Shown: positions 10,872-23,301, counted from the stretch's first letter. The stretch: 64,000 nt of DNA from Helianthus annuus (GCF_002127325.2 NC_035435.2:111210517-111274516), one strand, 5' to 3'. Numbers and translations: made by a program. The notes: generated by a model from the sequence alone, not told the origin.

Positions 10872-11756
10872 CGATTGCAAAGAGAAGCCCTCGTTGGATA
10901 CTGTTTCTGAAGCTGGTCAATTCCTTAGTAATATAACATATTATATGATTCCGAAAGTATCATTGCGATATGTTTATTTCTATCTACAATTAGATTAACG
11001 TTTGATTTAAATGAGCCAAAGTATAGTTGATATTTTTCTTTCTTGCGAAGAACCGAATCGATACCGTCCACACAACATTGGTGTTGGTACCGTATTCGTT
11101 TGTTTTTATGGTTGTTTCTACGTGTCATTATAAAATTTGTTAAAAATAAAGTTGTATTCGCAATCAAGTACTTTTTTAATATCGTAGTGCCGAACCGATA
11201 GCGGTTGAAAACCGAACAACATCGGTACCAGTATCGACATTCATTTATGGTTGTTGATTAGATCTAAAACATGTGTGGATGTTCTCTTGGCATATCATTT
11301 TTGGTTGCTATACTGAGTGCCAATACCTTAGCATACCAAACGGAAGTGATATAGGTCGAAAGCCCACTCTATAGCACGAGAGAATTCCACTAACATGATT
11401 TATACTCATAAGCCTTCTTTTTTTGGCAAGTGAGGTCCCCTCTCTTTATACCGCTTCACATCTCAAATTGATGGTAAAATTTATAAGTGATCCAATGGTT
11501 ACAAAATAGTATCTAAAAACTCTATGTAACTTTTTAAAGAAAGTTCTACATACATTTAACATTATTTTCTTTGAGAAACCTAGATTTATGTAGAATTTTG
11601 TTCAACATTTATAAATGAAATATGCCTTAACTTGAAGTGTCATAACCAAAGATGCAAAAAATTAAAAATCTTGGGTTTCTAAATGGGCCATCTTCGCAGG
11701 TTGGCTGGTTGAACTCAACATGAATCCATAAATTTTATATGAACCCGAACATCACA
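10872..11756. other. Intergenic DNA, nothing identified
   Basis: There are a few loosely repeated phrases of the CGGTACC / ATACCG type (about 11050-11250), like those also seen near 8670-8720, but no gene, LTR or terminal repeat that I can define. Confidence 0.4.
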
Positions 11757-11761
11757 CGTAT

Positions 11762-12400
11762 TGTAGGTCCGGGTTTCAGGACCGAATCCGTGATTTTCAT
11801 GATTATGTTCATAGATGGAAGAAGATAGAGATGATAAACAAACAAACTTTGTATTAATCCGGTAGTAAAACATTACAAGTCGGCCCGATTACATGATAAC
11901 CGAACTAATACCAAAGAAGTATACATCCAGGGAGAAATCAAGTGGTGATTTCTCCCGGTGAGGTCTCAAACCTCCTCTCACTCTCTTGTGTTGCAAATGA
12001 CAAGGTGTTGGTATTTATACCCAACACAGGTTGTATGGTCGAAGGATCTAACTGACTGATCGATAGATCATCTGTCGATCATTCAGCTTTCGAAAGATAC
12101 ACATATACCTCGAAGGATGACATATCCTTCGAGGTCCATCTTCATCCTTCGATGGATATCTTTCGAGCTCATCGAAGGATATACACAATCCTTCGATGCC
12201 CTATCCTTTGACACCAAACATTATACAACCATAATTTGTCTAGCAAACACACACGGTCAACCGAATAACCTTCTCGTTTGACCACTTCAAACGAGCGGGT
12301 CTATACACGTTCGATAGACCGTGTCACTAACTATTACAAATTCAGCGTAAAGTAAAACTAATCTATTCGACAAGCATCAGACACAAAATCTGCATCAACA
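11762..12400 (-). repeat. 3' LTR of the non-coding Copia-type element
   Basis: 639 bp. It shares ends, TATA region (minus-strand TATAAATA at 12012-12019) and the TCGAAGGAT motif cluster (12046-12200) with the right LTR, but is clearly diverged from it over the rest. Confidence 0.85.
12012..12135 (-). promoter_or_regulatory. Copia-type LTR promoter with TCGAAGGAT dyad
   Basis: TATAAATA (minus) lies at 12012-12019. Upstream, a perfect 12-bp dyad has arms ACCTCGAAGGAT (12107-12118) and ATCCTTCGAGGT (12124-12135) with a 5-bp spacer. Further TCGAAGGAT copies follow to about 12200. Confidence 0.6.
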
Positions 12401-12411
12401 AATTCCCCCTT
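12401..12411 (-). other. Polypurine tract
   Basis: The minus strand reads AAGGGGGAATT directly before the 3' LTR; this would be the plus-strand DNA primer. Confidence 0.8.
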
Positions 12412-14082
12412 GTCCGTTGCTGTCGAATGCTGAAGATGCAACTGCAATCGATCTTCAGTCAAGTATTCATCTTCTGTGCGTTAACAAATCCCCCCTTGAC
12501 CGATGATCCAGGTAAGTAGTATCTTGATGCTCCTTGTATAATATTTCCCCCTCAAAGTACGCATATCCGTGTTGGGTGTTGTGCAATTTCCTCAAAAGGC
12601 TCAATTGACCGATCTTCCGCTGATCTTCCAATACGCCAACCGGCATTTGATAAGGGTTCCATTCTTTAAAAACTGCATCAAGTCTTGATCTTCAAGCATA
12701 CTACATTGATAGAGATTTCTGGTGAACTGTCTTCTGTAAACCGTCTTTGTGGAATCGACCAAGTAATGCACTTTAATCTTCAGCATCAACACTCAGGAAA
12801 GTCAGCTAGATCAAGTGTATCCCTTGCAAGTTCAACCAAACGGCACGCTTAGTTTCACTACATCCAGATCTCATTGTCTCGCCTTTGTGAAGTTGACCAC
12901 GTAATGCATTACGAATCTTCAGCATCAGTACTCAGGAAGTCAGCTTGACCAAGTACATCGTTTGCAAACTCAATGAATTGAGTTACCCCCAGATCCCTGT
13001 AAAATCCCAAAGAAACATCAAACCCAAAACCAAATCCTGCAGGTCTTCAGCCTTGAATTATCAACTTCCATAAAGATTCCCCAGGTCTTCAGTAAACAGC
13101 GCTTTGAAACAACTGTCGACTTTAGATACCTGTATGTTTCCGTGCAAAACCCTTCACGCTGGCTGGAGAATTAATTAAAATCCTCAAATATGTGTCTGTG
13201 CAAAACATTCCACGCAGAACCGTATGTATCACCAGAAAATCACAAACTCTACCACCTGAGATTGCGTTTAGAAATTTACCGAAGAAATTCAACATATGAA
13301 AATTTTTATCCCCCCATTTCTTTGGTAAAATCTCTAAACCTTAACAGATTCTTTCCACTTCAAAGAAACTGTCGTCAAATGTTCACCAATTCCCTCCACT
13401 GAGCGGAACTGTCATCAATCTTCATTGACTGTTCTCGGTTCCGAAAAATCACAAAAACGACTTTCTTCTTTGCATATTCTAGTTGAATAAGAACGTCCCC
13501 TGGTACCCTGTTGGATCTGATTTGTATCCCCCCCAAAGAATTTGTGAACTCGTTAGGACCGGTATTGACATTCTAGGTTCATTCATTCGTTACCAAATGC
13601 GAGAATATGACAATAAACAAAAAGATTTCTTCGTTGCATATTCTAGTTGATAAAGAAATTTCGCCTAGTACCCCGTAGGATCCGACTTGTATCCCCCCAA
13701 AGACTTTGTGAACTCGTTAGGACCGGTATAGACGTTCCAGGTTCATACGTTCGTTTTCAAATGCGAGAATATGACAATAAACAAAATGCTTTCGAACATT
13801 TCCGAATAACCGGTAACAATCATAAATTTTGACGTGCGGAAGTGAACATACCGTGTTGTTTTTGGCCCATAATAGTCGCGTTACCATTTTTGCCATTTGC
13901 ATCGGTAACCGTGACTACCCCACATTTTTCAAAAATCAAGTTTTCATCATCTCTTGTTTTCATCATCCCGCATCATCCCGCGCGCTCACAAATTCGTACG
14001 AATTTGATGTTAAAAATCAACTCAAATAACTTTCACGAACACCCGACCCCTATCTGCATCAAAAACCTTTGTTCCAATGGAT

Positions 14083-14122
<40 letters not shown>

Positions 14123-15102
14123 TTTGCCCAAAATTTCACACCAAATGGGCCCAATAGAAAAAAACCTAGCAAAATATAACTTTAGGCGCTAGATTTTCAC
14201 TTTGATACACTTTGTGTGGACGCGACTTGGCTCGGTTCGACTCGGTTTCGACACGGTTAGGTCCGGCTCAAACCCGACGTCACGACATTCCTCCGTCGTG
14301 CGCCCCAGAGTTCGACACGCGAAGCACGGAGCGCCGCAAACCCATTCCCGTTTACACCTCACCATGACATCATCATTGTGATGTCATGGTGATGTCACAA
14401 GCTTGTCTCATATGTTGAGTTAATGAAAGATTGTAACAGATTTGCGAACTGGGCCGTAAACTCTTCATTTGGGCCGAAGACTTGTTTGTAGGCTTTGACT
14501 TTTATTTGGGCTTTATTTAAAATTGATCCTTCGAAATTGTTGGGGATTAAGATGATCCTTTGAAGTACTACTTGATCTTTCGGGGTTGTAAGTGACCCTT
14601 CGAAATCAGTTGAATCTGATCCTTCAAAAAGGTAAAGATGACCCTTCGAAACATTTTGGGGGAAAGGTGATCTTTCAAAGTTGTTGGGCTTTTGAATTAG
14701 TTGATCTTTCAAAACAAAAGATGACCTTTCGAAAAACAAAATGATCCTTCGAAACATCAAAATGACCTTTCGAATTTTCTTTGAACTTTCGAAAAACATC
14801 ACTGAATCTTTTTCATCTTTCGCAGTTTGAAGGTATCAAGAACATCAAGAACACAGGACTGTGTAAAATTTGCAGATTTGATGAAACACTTTGTAGATAA
14901 TTTTTGATGATGAAAACTTGAGTATTTAGGAGAAAAACATAAAACCCAACACTCGTTTTAGCACAGATCTAAATATTCGGGTCCAGATCTGAGTTTTTCT
15001 CATTTTCACCATTTTTACATCTTGAACAAAAACGCACAAAAATCACAGATCTAGAGCACATGTGACTTAGTAAACGGTTAGATTTACTAAATCGGGCACC
15101 AT
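12412..15102 (-). other. Non-coding interior of the Copia-type element
   Basis: There are no retroviral domains in any frame. Visible structure: a diverged duplication of a TCTTCAGCATCA-containing block (about 12740-12830 and 12890-12975), a clearer one at 13458-13786, and a run of TTCGAAA / GATCCTT motifs at 14520-14800. The minus-strand ORF 14395-14802 is a translation of those motifs and not a convincing protein. Confidence 0.6.
13458..13786. repeat. Diverged tandem duplication, ~164-bp period
   Basis: TTGCATATTCTAGTTGA starts near 13470 and again near 13634, each followed by CCCAAAGA-TTTGTGAACTCG, TAGGACCGGTAT and GCGAGAATATGACAATAAAC. Confidence 0.85.
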
Positions 15103-15115
15103 GGCTCTGATACCA
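15103..15115 (-). other. Primer binding site (initiator Met tRNA)
   Basis: The minus strand reads TGGTATCAGAGCC next to the LTR end CCTACA. Confidence 0.85.
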
Positions 15116-15117
15116 CT

Positions 15118-15776
15118 TGTAGGTCCCTTTCCGGAGGATGACGAACCTAAACCTTGTTATACAAACCCACTAGCGAGTGCGGAATCCAAGCTAGCAAGCA
15201 AACCGGGATGAGACAAGTATAAACACAAACACACGAGGATTCACCGATTAACACCACTGTATTAATACGAATGAAGGTTCCGGTTACAAGCACAATGTTT
15301 ACAAATCTAACTTGCAAACTCTCTAGTGTGTGTGTGTGTGTTTTGATAGAATGCTCTCAAACTCTCTCTATGTGAGCATCTATCTAACAAGCCTCTCAAG
15401 TCTCTTACAAAACAACACACTACATGGGTATTTATATACCCAGCACAGCAGGTCTGGTCGAAGGATTAGACAGATTGTCCGAAGGACCATCTGTCGACCA
15501 CAATGGCCATCGAAGGATCCATATATACTTCGAAGGATAGCATATCCTTCGAAGTCCATCAGTATCCTTCGTGGTTTATCTTTCGAGCCAATCGAAGGAT
15601 AGACATAATCCTTCGATTGCTCATCCTTCGACTCAGACACTTCACAATCATGTTTCTAACTGTTGGGCCAAGTCAAACCAGGAGGACGGTTGACTTGGTC
15701 AACTTACAGGACTGACAAGGACATCGTTTACATATAGACCGAATACAGACAAAGTACAGACACAAGTGCATCAACA
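15118..15776 (-). repeat. 5' LTR of the non-coding Copia-type element
   Basis: 659 bp, TGTTGATGC...CCTACA on the minus strand. TATAAATA (minus) at 15429-15436. It contains TCGAAGGAT copies at 15459-15630. Confidence 0.85.
15429..15555 (-). promoter_or_regulatory. Copia-type LTR promoter with TCGAAGGAT dyad
   Basis: TATAAATA (minus) at 15429-15436; upstream is a perfect 12-bp dyad, ACTTCGAAGGAT (15527-15538) and ATCCTTCGAAGT (15544-15555), 5-bp spacer. Compared with the other LTR, position 3 of the left arm and its pairing partner in the right arm have both changed. Confidence 0.6.
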
Positions 15777-15797
15777 CGTATGTTTATCCCAAAATAA

Positions 15798-16282
15798 ATA
15801 CATACATACATACATACATACATACATACATACATACATACATACATACATACATACATACATACATACATACATACATACATACATACATACATACATA
15901 CATACATACATACATACATACATACATACATACATACATACATACATACATACATACATACATACATACATACATACATACATACATACATACATACATA
16001 CATACATACATACATACATACATACATACATACATACATACATACATACATACATACATACATACATACATACATACATACATACATACATACATACATA
16101 CATACATACATACATACATACATACATACATACATACATACATACATACATACATACATACATACATACATACATACATACATACATACATACATACATA
16201 CATACATACATACATACATACATACATACATACATACATACATACATACATACATACATACATACATACATACATACATACA
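15798..16282. repeat. (CATA)n microsatellite, 485 bp, perfect
   Basis: About 121 uninterrupted tetranucleotide units starting just after the target duplication of the Copia-type element. It decays on the right into CACACATATATATG. The long YIHT and YVCM ORFs on both strands are translations of this tract. Confidence 0.98.
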
Positions 16283-18190
16283 CACATATATATGTATATA
16301 TGTGAATGTAAATATATGTTTATTTTTATTTTAAAACTTGTAAGTTTTAAAACAAATTATCAAGTTACAACATCCCATATTTCAAGTACACATTTATCTA
16401 TATTTATATATTTATATTTATCGTCTAATAAAGGATTCAACTAATCTATATCTATAATCTATATAAACCTATATAAAGCATTTCCCTAGGACAAATTTGT
16501 AATTTCATCACATTTTAAGACGCCAAAACCATTTCGCGTAGTTGAAGACGGAAAGGCGATTCCATTCCTACCCTCATTTATTCCATATCCCCTCACCGCA
16601 CCAAAAATTGAATGCGGCAATCCAATCGTTTAGCATCTAAGCCTCAAACCGTTAGAGATGCAATTGAAACTGATGAATGGGAGTTCAAGTCGATTAAATG
16701 GTACTTGTATTGCACTCACTTTGGGTTAGATTCGAGAAAAAGTGAAGAATCTCGTTCTAGGGTTCCAGCCACTTGATGGTATCCGGTTATGGTGGCACTC
16801 GGCGGTAAAGTTTTTAAGGAACTCAAGGGTCCAGTTTGATGGATTTGTACTCCAGTGGTGATGACAACGTCGGTATTGGAGCTCCGACTATTTTCCGGTG
16901 ACCGAAAAAGAGTAAGCCTTCAATTTTAGTTTTTTCAGTTGATTAGGTTCTACAAATCATTGTGTTTTTTGTTTTGCTTGTTTTTTAATTTACATTGGAT
17001 CTGGGTTTGGTAACATTGCCAGTTTTGATTTATGTATTCTTCTATGATTGCCTGATTGTTGAAGGTTGACAACATCATTTTCCCAATTGGGTTTTTTGAA
17101 CAAGAACAATACCCTTCCTTCTCCACGATTCAGGCAAGGACTAAATCAATTTTTGACATACGTGTTTTATGTCAACCCTTCTACAAGTAATTCTCATATG
17201 GTTGCACATGATGTTCTTAGGCCCGGTAACTCAGACACATTTCCGGTGTACAGAGCACTGGCAAAAGGTTATTAAGAGATTGGAGATTTCATGGTGGTTG
17301 GTATGGGCGAAGTCGGCAAAGACATTTTCCGGCACCAGGGTTACAAGGTATCCAATTTTGATTATTGATTGAGATGTAATAGCATATTATAAATATTATC
17401 CGATTGACTGTTGGTTAATTTTATAGTTTTGATTCCGAGATGCAGAAGCATTTGCGAGGTAATTTTCGTGCCATTACTTGTTCTTGAACTGCAATTTGGT
17501 TGACTCGTATACATTAGTTTTCTTACATAGATGGGTTTGACCATATTCTATTATAGGCGTGCCTTGGTTTAATTGGGTTTCTTGTAAAACTCAACAAAAT
17601 TCAGAAACGAGTATCATTATCAGAGACGTGCGCATAGCTTAAATTAGTTGCTGCAACCCATGGTTTAAAGGAAGCTTGGATATCTTATCAGTTACTTTTA
17701 TTAGTGTTACAATCATGTTATAATTTTCAAATATATATAGATATTAATATCTATACTCTTAATGTTAATATGGTAAATACTATTATTATTATGATGATTT
17801 CATGATGATGATGATCGTCATCGTCTGCTTTAGATTCTTTTATCAGTTGGACGGGCTGGGCTAGGGGTCGGAATGGGTACAGATAATGTGCGGGTCTAAA
17901 CAAGTCGGGCTAGGACGACCCATCTATACTTTTTAGTCTAAGTTGTAGTATTTTTTTTTAAATATTAGTGTGTTGAAAATGATTAAAAATACTATTGTTA
18001 TTAAAATAATAAGATGGTTTTCATGTAGTCAGATGATGTGGAGACCAGGTCTCGTAGCTGCAAGATACATCATGCACCCTACCATTTACTTGTATAGACT
18101 ATAGAGTTGCCTTTACAAAGTGTTTTTTTTGTAGGTTGAGAAGTACACCCAAGGTCTTTGTTAGGTTATTCTTTATTACTTCTCAGACGT
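16283..18190. other. Unassigned DNA, possible captured gene fragments
   Basis: AT-rich to about 16500, then mixed sequence with short exon-like stretches: around 16660-16920 and 17066-17350 (ORFs of 60-70 codons separated by T-rich, intron-like sequence with GTAAG- and TTGCAG/GTAG-like borders). None matches a protein I recognise. The phrase TAAAGCATTTCCCTAGGACAAATTTGTAATTTC (about 16477-16508) resembles the 5' region of plant Helitrons, which often carry gene pieces, but I could not find a CTRR end with its hairpin. The right limit is set by the LTR at 18191. Confidence 0.3.
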
Positions 18191-20731
18191 TGTGACAACT
18201 CGAGTTTTCAAGGTCTTTCTCCGACACGCTATTTATGTTGCATAACTTGTTTACTTTGTGATTGTACATGTTTGATTATATGATCGATACATTGTGTGAT
18301 TTGGTTTATACATGATTAATGTGATTGGGAATGTTTGGGTTGATTAGGATGTTTGGTTTTATAAGCCTTAGAGTAGTGTGCAATCGAAACCATACTCATG
18401 AAACTTAGGTGTTTCACCTTAAAATGTCTCGATGAAACATTGGGAGATTCACCATCTCTCACTCAACGAAACCTAGAGGTTTCGTCATGAGCTTATCGAC
18501 GAAACCGAGGGGTTTCGCCAGTTGGGTTCGGGCCCAAGCAAGGCCCAGTCTTGAGTCGGCCATGTTAGCCAGTTTCTTTATTTATTCGCATAACCTTATG
18601 ATGGTGAAACCTTAGTGCTCTATTCTATCTCTCCCCTTGACGGCAACCTACCTATCGTATCCGGAGTTTCAATCCCGCAAAGTCTGACCCTCATGTCTAG
18701 CGGCAATCACATCCCGACTAGTTTCCATCACTGTTGATCGGTACGTGATTTCCATTGTAGATCGTTACATGTCCGAATATATGTTGATGAAAGTTCTATG
18801 AATGTAGGGTTTTGCATTATAATCTATGATCGTATGTAAACCTGTTATCTCGGATCATGATTCTTGATTGTTATGTGCATAGTTTGAGTGTGGTTGTAAA
18901 TGATTAGAGCGTATGTTAAAAACATCGACTTGGTCATACATGAAGTAATCGAATACGAAATTCTGTAACTTGATAGTGTAGTGATAAGCTTATTGTACGT
19001 TGATGATCTTGATATGTTAATAGTTATGTTTGATGTTGACAGTGTATGACACCTGTTGTATTTGAATTATCATTGGATGCATACATGTTATAATCTAAAT
19101 CGTTATGACTGCTTGTTAATTAGTGTTCATACTGGGTGATTAATGAATATTGTAACTGCATGATCGATGGTTAAGATGAAACGGGGGTAGACTATTAGGA
19201 ATCATATATTGATCTATGATTTCAAGAGAAGTATTGATGATTGCTGTTGATGTAATATGGATTTGATTGATATTAATCATAAACTGTTAGGGTTTCTGTG
19301 TATAGAGTTGTTCATATCCCGACGTAACTGTTACATGTTGACGAAACTCGCAAGTTGACGAAACCTGAGAGTTTCGTCCAAGGAATGTCACGACGAAACC
19401 TGGGGGATTCGTGGATGGGGATCACGGCGAAACAAGGGGTTTCGCCAAGGGTGTAAGCAAGCACAGTAAACTAGGTTGAGTCGGTTGATGGATAACTGTG
19501 TTAATAATTCCATGACTAGGACATGTTGGTGTTAATTAATTATGAGTTACAAGGCATGGCTTAGTTGTTGTGCTTAGCATCTAAATTGTTGAGTACTGCT
19601 TTGTATCGTACGTGTGAGCTGTGGACTTATGTGAGCTTGGAATAACTGCTAAGTGCTACGTGGAAACTGTCGATAGAATACACTATATGCTCATGACTTA
19701 TACTCGAACTATGTGTATGTACACTGATTTCTGTTTACGTGAATATCATTAGGCTTTGACTGATTAGTTGGAAACAAGTAACTTAACCAACCGAGCAAAC
19801 CGAGGTGAGTTCACACTTTCTACAAGGCATGGGATTCCCAAGGGTTGGGAATGGGTTAATAAACTAAAACGAAATCTACATATCCTCCTTGGGTAGGATA
19901 TATGCGGCCATCCTCCTTGGGTAGGATGCCACTATAAATCCTGCGTATTCTCCTTGGGTAGAACTACGTACGTTCATCCTCCTTGGGTAGGACAACAACC
20001 TTAAACTTACTAGACAAAACTCTATCATGAAGTCCCTCACTTTATATCGACTTAATCACCGAGGCCGATGGCGAGCGAGTCATTAGTTAATAGCGCTATT
20101 AGGTTTGACAAACCTCACACCGTGTCGTTCGAACGGGCGTGTACTAATGGATCATGGGAAACTGTCAATGATGATAGACGTTGACGTAGGGCACAACTAT
20201 TGTTCGTCAGTGGTCGATATGGTAACGGTCTAGTGGTTCACATGGGAAGCCCCCACTGATTATGGATATGGTTTGGGAAAAAAGGAACTGGTTAATCATA
20301 TTTTCAACTATGGGGTAACCCCAATGGCAAGTAAGCCAGCTAAACAAAACTATGATTATGAAACAACTTAAAACGAACACCCAACTGTGAACTAGCTCAA
20401 CTTTGTTGTTGATTTGTTGTTACATGCCTTGCAGGCCTTTAGGTGCATATCGTTGGAACTTGCTGTCTGGGAGGCTGGAGTGGTCATGGGTCGAGATACA
20501 TGGAATCGCAACACAAGATTAATGGTTTTTATATATGTGGTTTATAAACACTTAACGAATGATTTATGCTTCCGCTGTAAACGTGAATTATTGTAACGTT
20601 TTAACACTTACTGTTAATCAATGAAAGTTTTATTTACATATACATATGAGTTCAATGTGATTGATGGCTAAGATCCTGGTACGTCACACGCCTTGCGGTG
20701 TTTACGCGAGTGGTATTTTGGGGGTGTTACA
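18191..20731 (+). mobile_element. 5' LTR of Gypsy element D
   Basis: It starts TGTGACAACTCGAG and ends GGGGGTGTTACA, followed by a Met-tRNA primer site, giving an LTR of 2541 bp. The 5 bp before it (GACGT, 18186-18190) may be the target duplication; the element's far end is outside the window. It holds paired CGAAACC / GGTTTCG dyads (18467-18484, 18500-18517, 19357-19378) and a cluster of TCCTTGGGTAGGAT repeats. D is the outermost layer of the nest. Confidence 0.85.
19882..19993 (+). repeat. Four copies of a CCTCCTTGGGTAGGA motif in the D LTR
   Basis: Copies (one starting TCTCC, ending TAGAA) lie in 112 bp, with an ACTATAAATCC (about 19932) between the second and third. This may be the promoter region of D, with CTATAAAT as the TATA box. 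Confidence 0.6.
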
Positions 20732-20734
20732 AAT

Positions 20735-20747
20735 TGGTATCAGAGCC
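20735..20747 (+). other. Primer binding site of element D
   Basis: TGGTATCAGAGCC, three bases after the LTR end. Confidence 0.9.
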
Positions 20748-22447
20748 ATTGGTTATAGTGAACTTGGTTTTAAAAAGGGGAAAATGTTTTTGTAAAACCA
20801 GACTATAACCGAACAGTTCTGAAAACGGGAATACGACTATGACACTCAGCTCCAGATTGCAAGGTTCGTCTCTCTTATACTCATTGTACTACATAACTAG
20901 TAAACACCTACATATGATATTGCATGTGATTGCACGTTTAGCACAACAGTATGAATTCAGGTACATTTGCACGTGTTATGTGACTGATAGGGTGGTATTT
21001 CCCTAAACCTTCATGACTTATGCTTCGTGATACTCTTTGTTTGCTACTCGAGTTGAGGAACCATTTGACATGAGTTGAGAGGAGCTGAGATGAGCATGCA
21101 AATCACAATATTATTGTGGGTGCATACATAATAATACTGTGGGGCGCATGTGAGTCCCGGTGAGGCTTAACAAGTGGAAAAGGGGTTCCGTTCCATTATT
21201 TGATCGATGTGAAACATAACAAACCTATAGGGGTCATAGCAGTGATTGTCCCCTACTCGAACGTGAACTTTTCACTTCTCTCTGGATCCTTTCGAATATC
21301 GATGCTATCGAGTATTACCTGGACACCCATCCGAACGCCTAGCGAACTGTGTAGAATGGTAGGTGCTTGTACGAACCTCCCCGAGTTGGATGTTGCAACG
21401 ACAATGATTGGTCTATATCTTTCCCACCTTTCTTCGTTTACTGGAACTTAACATATTGACGCCTCAGATTCTGGAGTGCGATCACTTCTGCAACACTCCT
21501 GCAACATACTGTGTATTATTCCAACCACTTGCAACATCGATGGACAGGAGGGTGAGCGTAGCACTTTACCGACCTCAGTACTTTGGCGACCCTGATTACC
21601 GGCAATGAGTACCAGCGAATTGGCTTCAATCGAACCCTTAACCCTTGTCAGCGACTCATGGGAGCCAACTCTTACGAATCAATCGAGACATAAGTGATGA
21701 TAATTGACTTTAGTGGGGTATGCGTAACTGCCAGCACCATGGGTAGCGCTTTAGGACGTGGCTCAGAATGTGAAAAGATGGACAATGATGGTGAAGAATC
21801 GTAGGGCTTCGTTTCGAGCAACGACATTGGGAGCAGCAGTCACAGCGACAACGAGGTATTCGTAACCCTAACCTACAGTAAGGAAATAAAGTTGCCCATA
21901 ATGCGGATTGGCCGTGGTTAAGATAAGAGGACAACGATCAAAGGAACAACGACAGTATTTGAAATCCTAGTAATGAAAATAGCAACACCAGAAATGATGC
22001 TCTGGGAAGGACATTAAGAATTGGCATGGGCGACGCCAGGACTTTCACGGCATGGTAGCTAGTATGAGTAGCAATCCGCTTCGTCTCTGTTCCGTTTGAC
22101 CCTGATGCTCTTAAGAGTTTGAACCTGTTGTGGAATCGGCCGATGGCTAGACAATGGAAACCTCATATGATCGCTGGGATGCAAACATGACCTTGTGGGA
22201 CAAGTGTTCGGCATCGACCTTTCTTCTGTTATTCTTGATAGATGTACCCCGTGAGGAGACAATTCTACGTATCCCTCTCCTTCGTGGAGGATTGTTAACT
22301 GTACTAACGCGTCTGGGTGGCGCAATGGTTGGTGGAGTGTCATCATTGAGAGCCAAGAGTGCCTATGGAGGGATTACCCCGCTATGTGGCAACTGCTACA
22401 AACATAAGGTTAGGGAAAGAGGATCGAGGATCCACCAGCTGTTCGTG
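20748..22447 (+). pseudogene. Gypsy element D: leader, gag and protease region, strongly decayed
   Basis: No long ORF survives; the 60-120-codon ORFs here do not resemble gag. The right end is recognisable: codons for P-A-V-R-D-Y lie just before the X_A insertion, matching the (V)VRDYP motif that precedes the RT domain in plant chromovirus polyproteins, and the motif continues on the other side of the 40-kb insertion at 62693. This part therefore should cover gag and protease. Confidence 0.6.
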
Positions 22448-22452
22448 ATTAC
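22448..22452. other. Target duplication ATTAC, left copy
   Basis: ATTAC precedes the X_A 5' LTR; the second copy lies at 62688-62692 after the end of the X_A 3' LTR. Confidence 0.85.
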
Positions 22453-22884
22453 TGATGTGCACAAAATGCAACATACAAATTACATCAATTGTGGCATAAA
22501 ACTAACCCTTTTTTAGTACTAATGTTGGAAAAAGTGCGTCTTTGTCTTCCTTTTGTATTTTCAGGATTAAATGAGCTCAAAGGAACAAAAGAAGCAAAAA
22601 GACAGCTAAATCTAACATAAATACAAGAAAAGGAACAGAAGTGGCATGCCCGGCCTCCCGACAGCATCTTCCCAAGCAAAAAAAAAGAAGACAGAAGACT
22701 GAACACGCCTCGTGCTCAGTGAGCACAGGGCCATGCCCAAGTGTCAGCAGAAAAGACAAACTCATAGAAGCTTCTGTTGCCCACCACGGGGCCGTGCCCA
22801 GCGGACACGGGGGCGTGGTCAACTTCCTGCAGGCGCATTTATTGTAAATGCGAATTACAATTAATGAAGAGAGAGTCAGATGGA

Positions 22885-22923
22885 CACGGGGCCGTGCCCG
22901 AGCTTCTGTTCAGCCTATAAATA
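22885..22923 (+). promoter_or_regulatory. X LTR promoter: CACGGGGCCGTG dyad plus TATA box
   Basis: The near-palindrome CACGGGGCCGTG (22885-22896) ends 19 bp before TATAAATA (22916-22923). The same arrangement is found at 33025-33062 and, inverted, at 56338-56390 and 61868-61905. Confidence 0.65.
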
Positions 22924-23301
22924 GGAGTGTTTGGAGCTCTTGCAACTCATCCCTTGGCACACCACCTCTCTCACACTTCACCCACCACCACCACCACCAT
23001 AACACCATCATCCACCACCATCATCCATTGTCCATCATACAGTGTGTGAGTCGTCTCGGGATCCAAGATTGATCGTAAGAGTTCTTGACAATCAAAGGCC
23101 ATGTTTGCCTAAGTCTCTTACATCACTTGGTGAAGACAAGTGTTTAGTGTTATACTTTTTATTTTTAATCTTTTGCACTTTTTAATTGGTTTTATATTAA
23201 TGACTTTAATTACTAGTTTCTTATGTTGAAGGTGATTCTTCCTTATCGTTTGTCCGTGGTGTCTTGGCATTATTTTACTATCTATATAAAATAAAAGATT
23301 T

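Larger units (their letters stand above)
11762..15776 (-). mobile_element. Complete non-coding Copia-type element (LARD-like)
   Basis: A 4015-bp element with a 5-bp target duplication CGTAT on both sides (11757-11761 and 15777-15781). Both LTRs read TGTTGATGC...CCTACA on the minus strand. There is a primer site next to the right LTR and a purine tract (AAGGGGGAATT) next to the left LTR, so it is oriented minus. The 2.7-kb interior has no gag, protease, integrase or RT. It holds diverged tandem duplications, a 34-base T run (14086-14119) and many TTCGAAA-type motifs (14520-14800). It must have been moved by proteins of another Copia element. Confidence 0.85.

Noticed and set aside
14395..14802. 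135-codon minus ORF in the Copia-type interior
   Set aside because: The sequence is a run of TTCGAAA/GATCCTT motifs; no gag-like feature.
15728..16305. Long ORFs of repeated MYVC and YIHT on both strands
   Set aside because: They are translations of the (CATA)n microsatellite; not genes.
20735..20747. TGGTATCAGAGCC as part of a tRNA gene
   Set aside because: It follows LTR ends in every case here and no tRNA cloverleaf can be formed; it is the retrotransposon primer site.
22154..22516. 120-codon plus ORF running into the X LTR
   Set aside because: Crosses the X_A insertion point and does not match the expected D polyprotein frame throughout.
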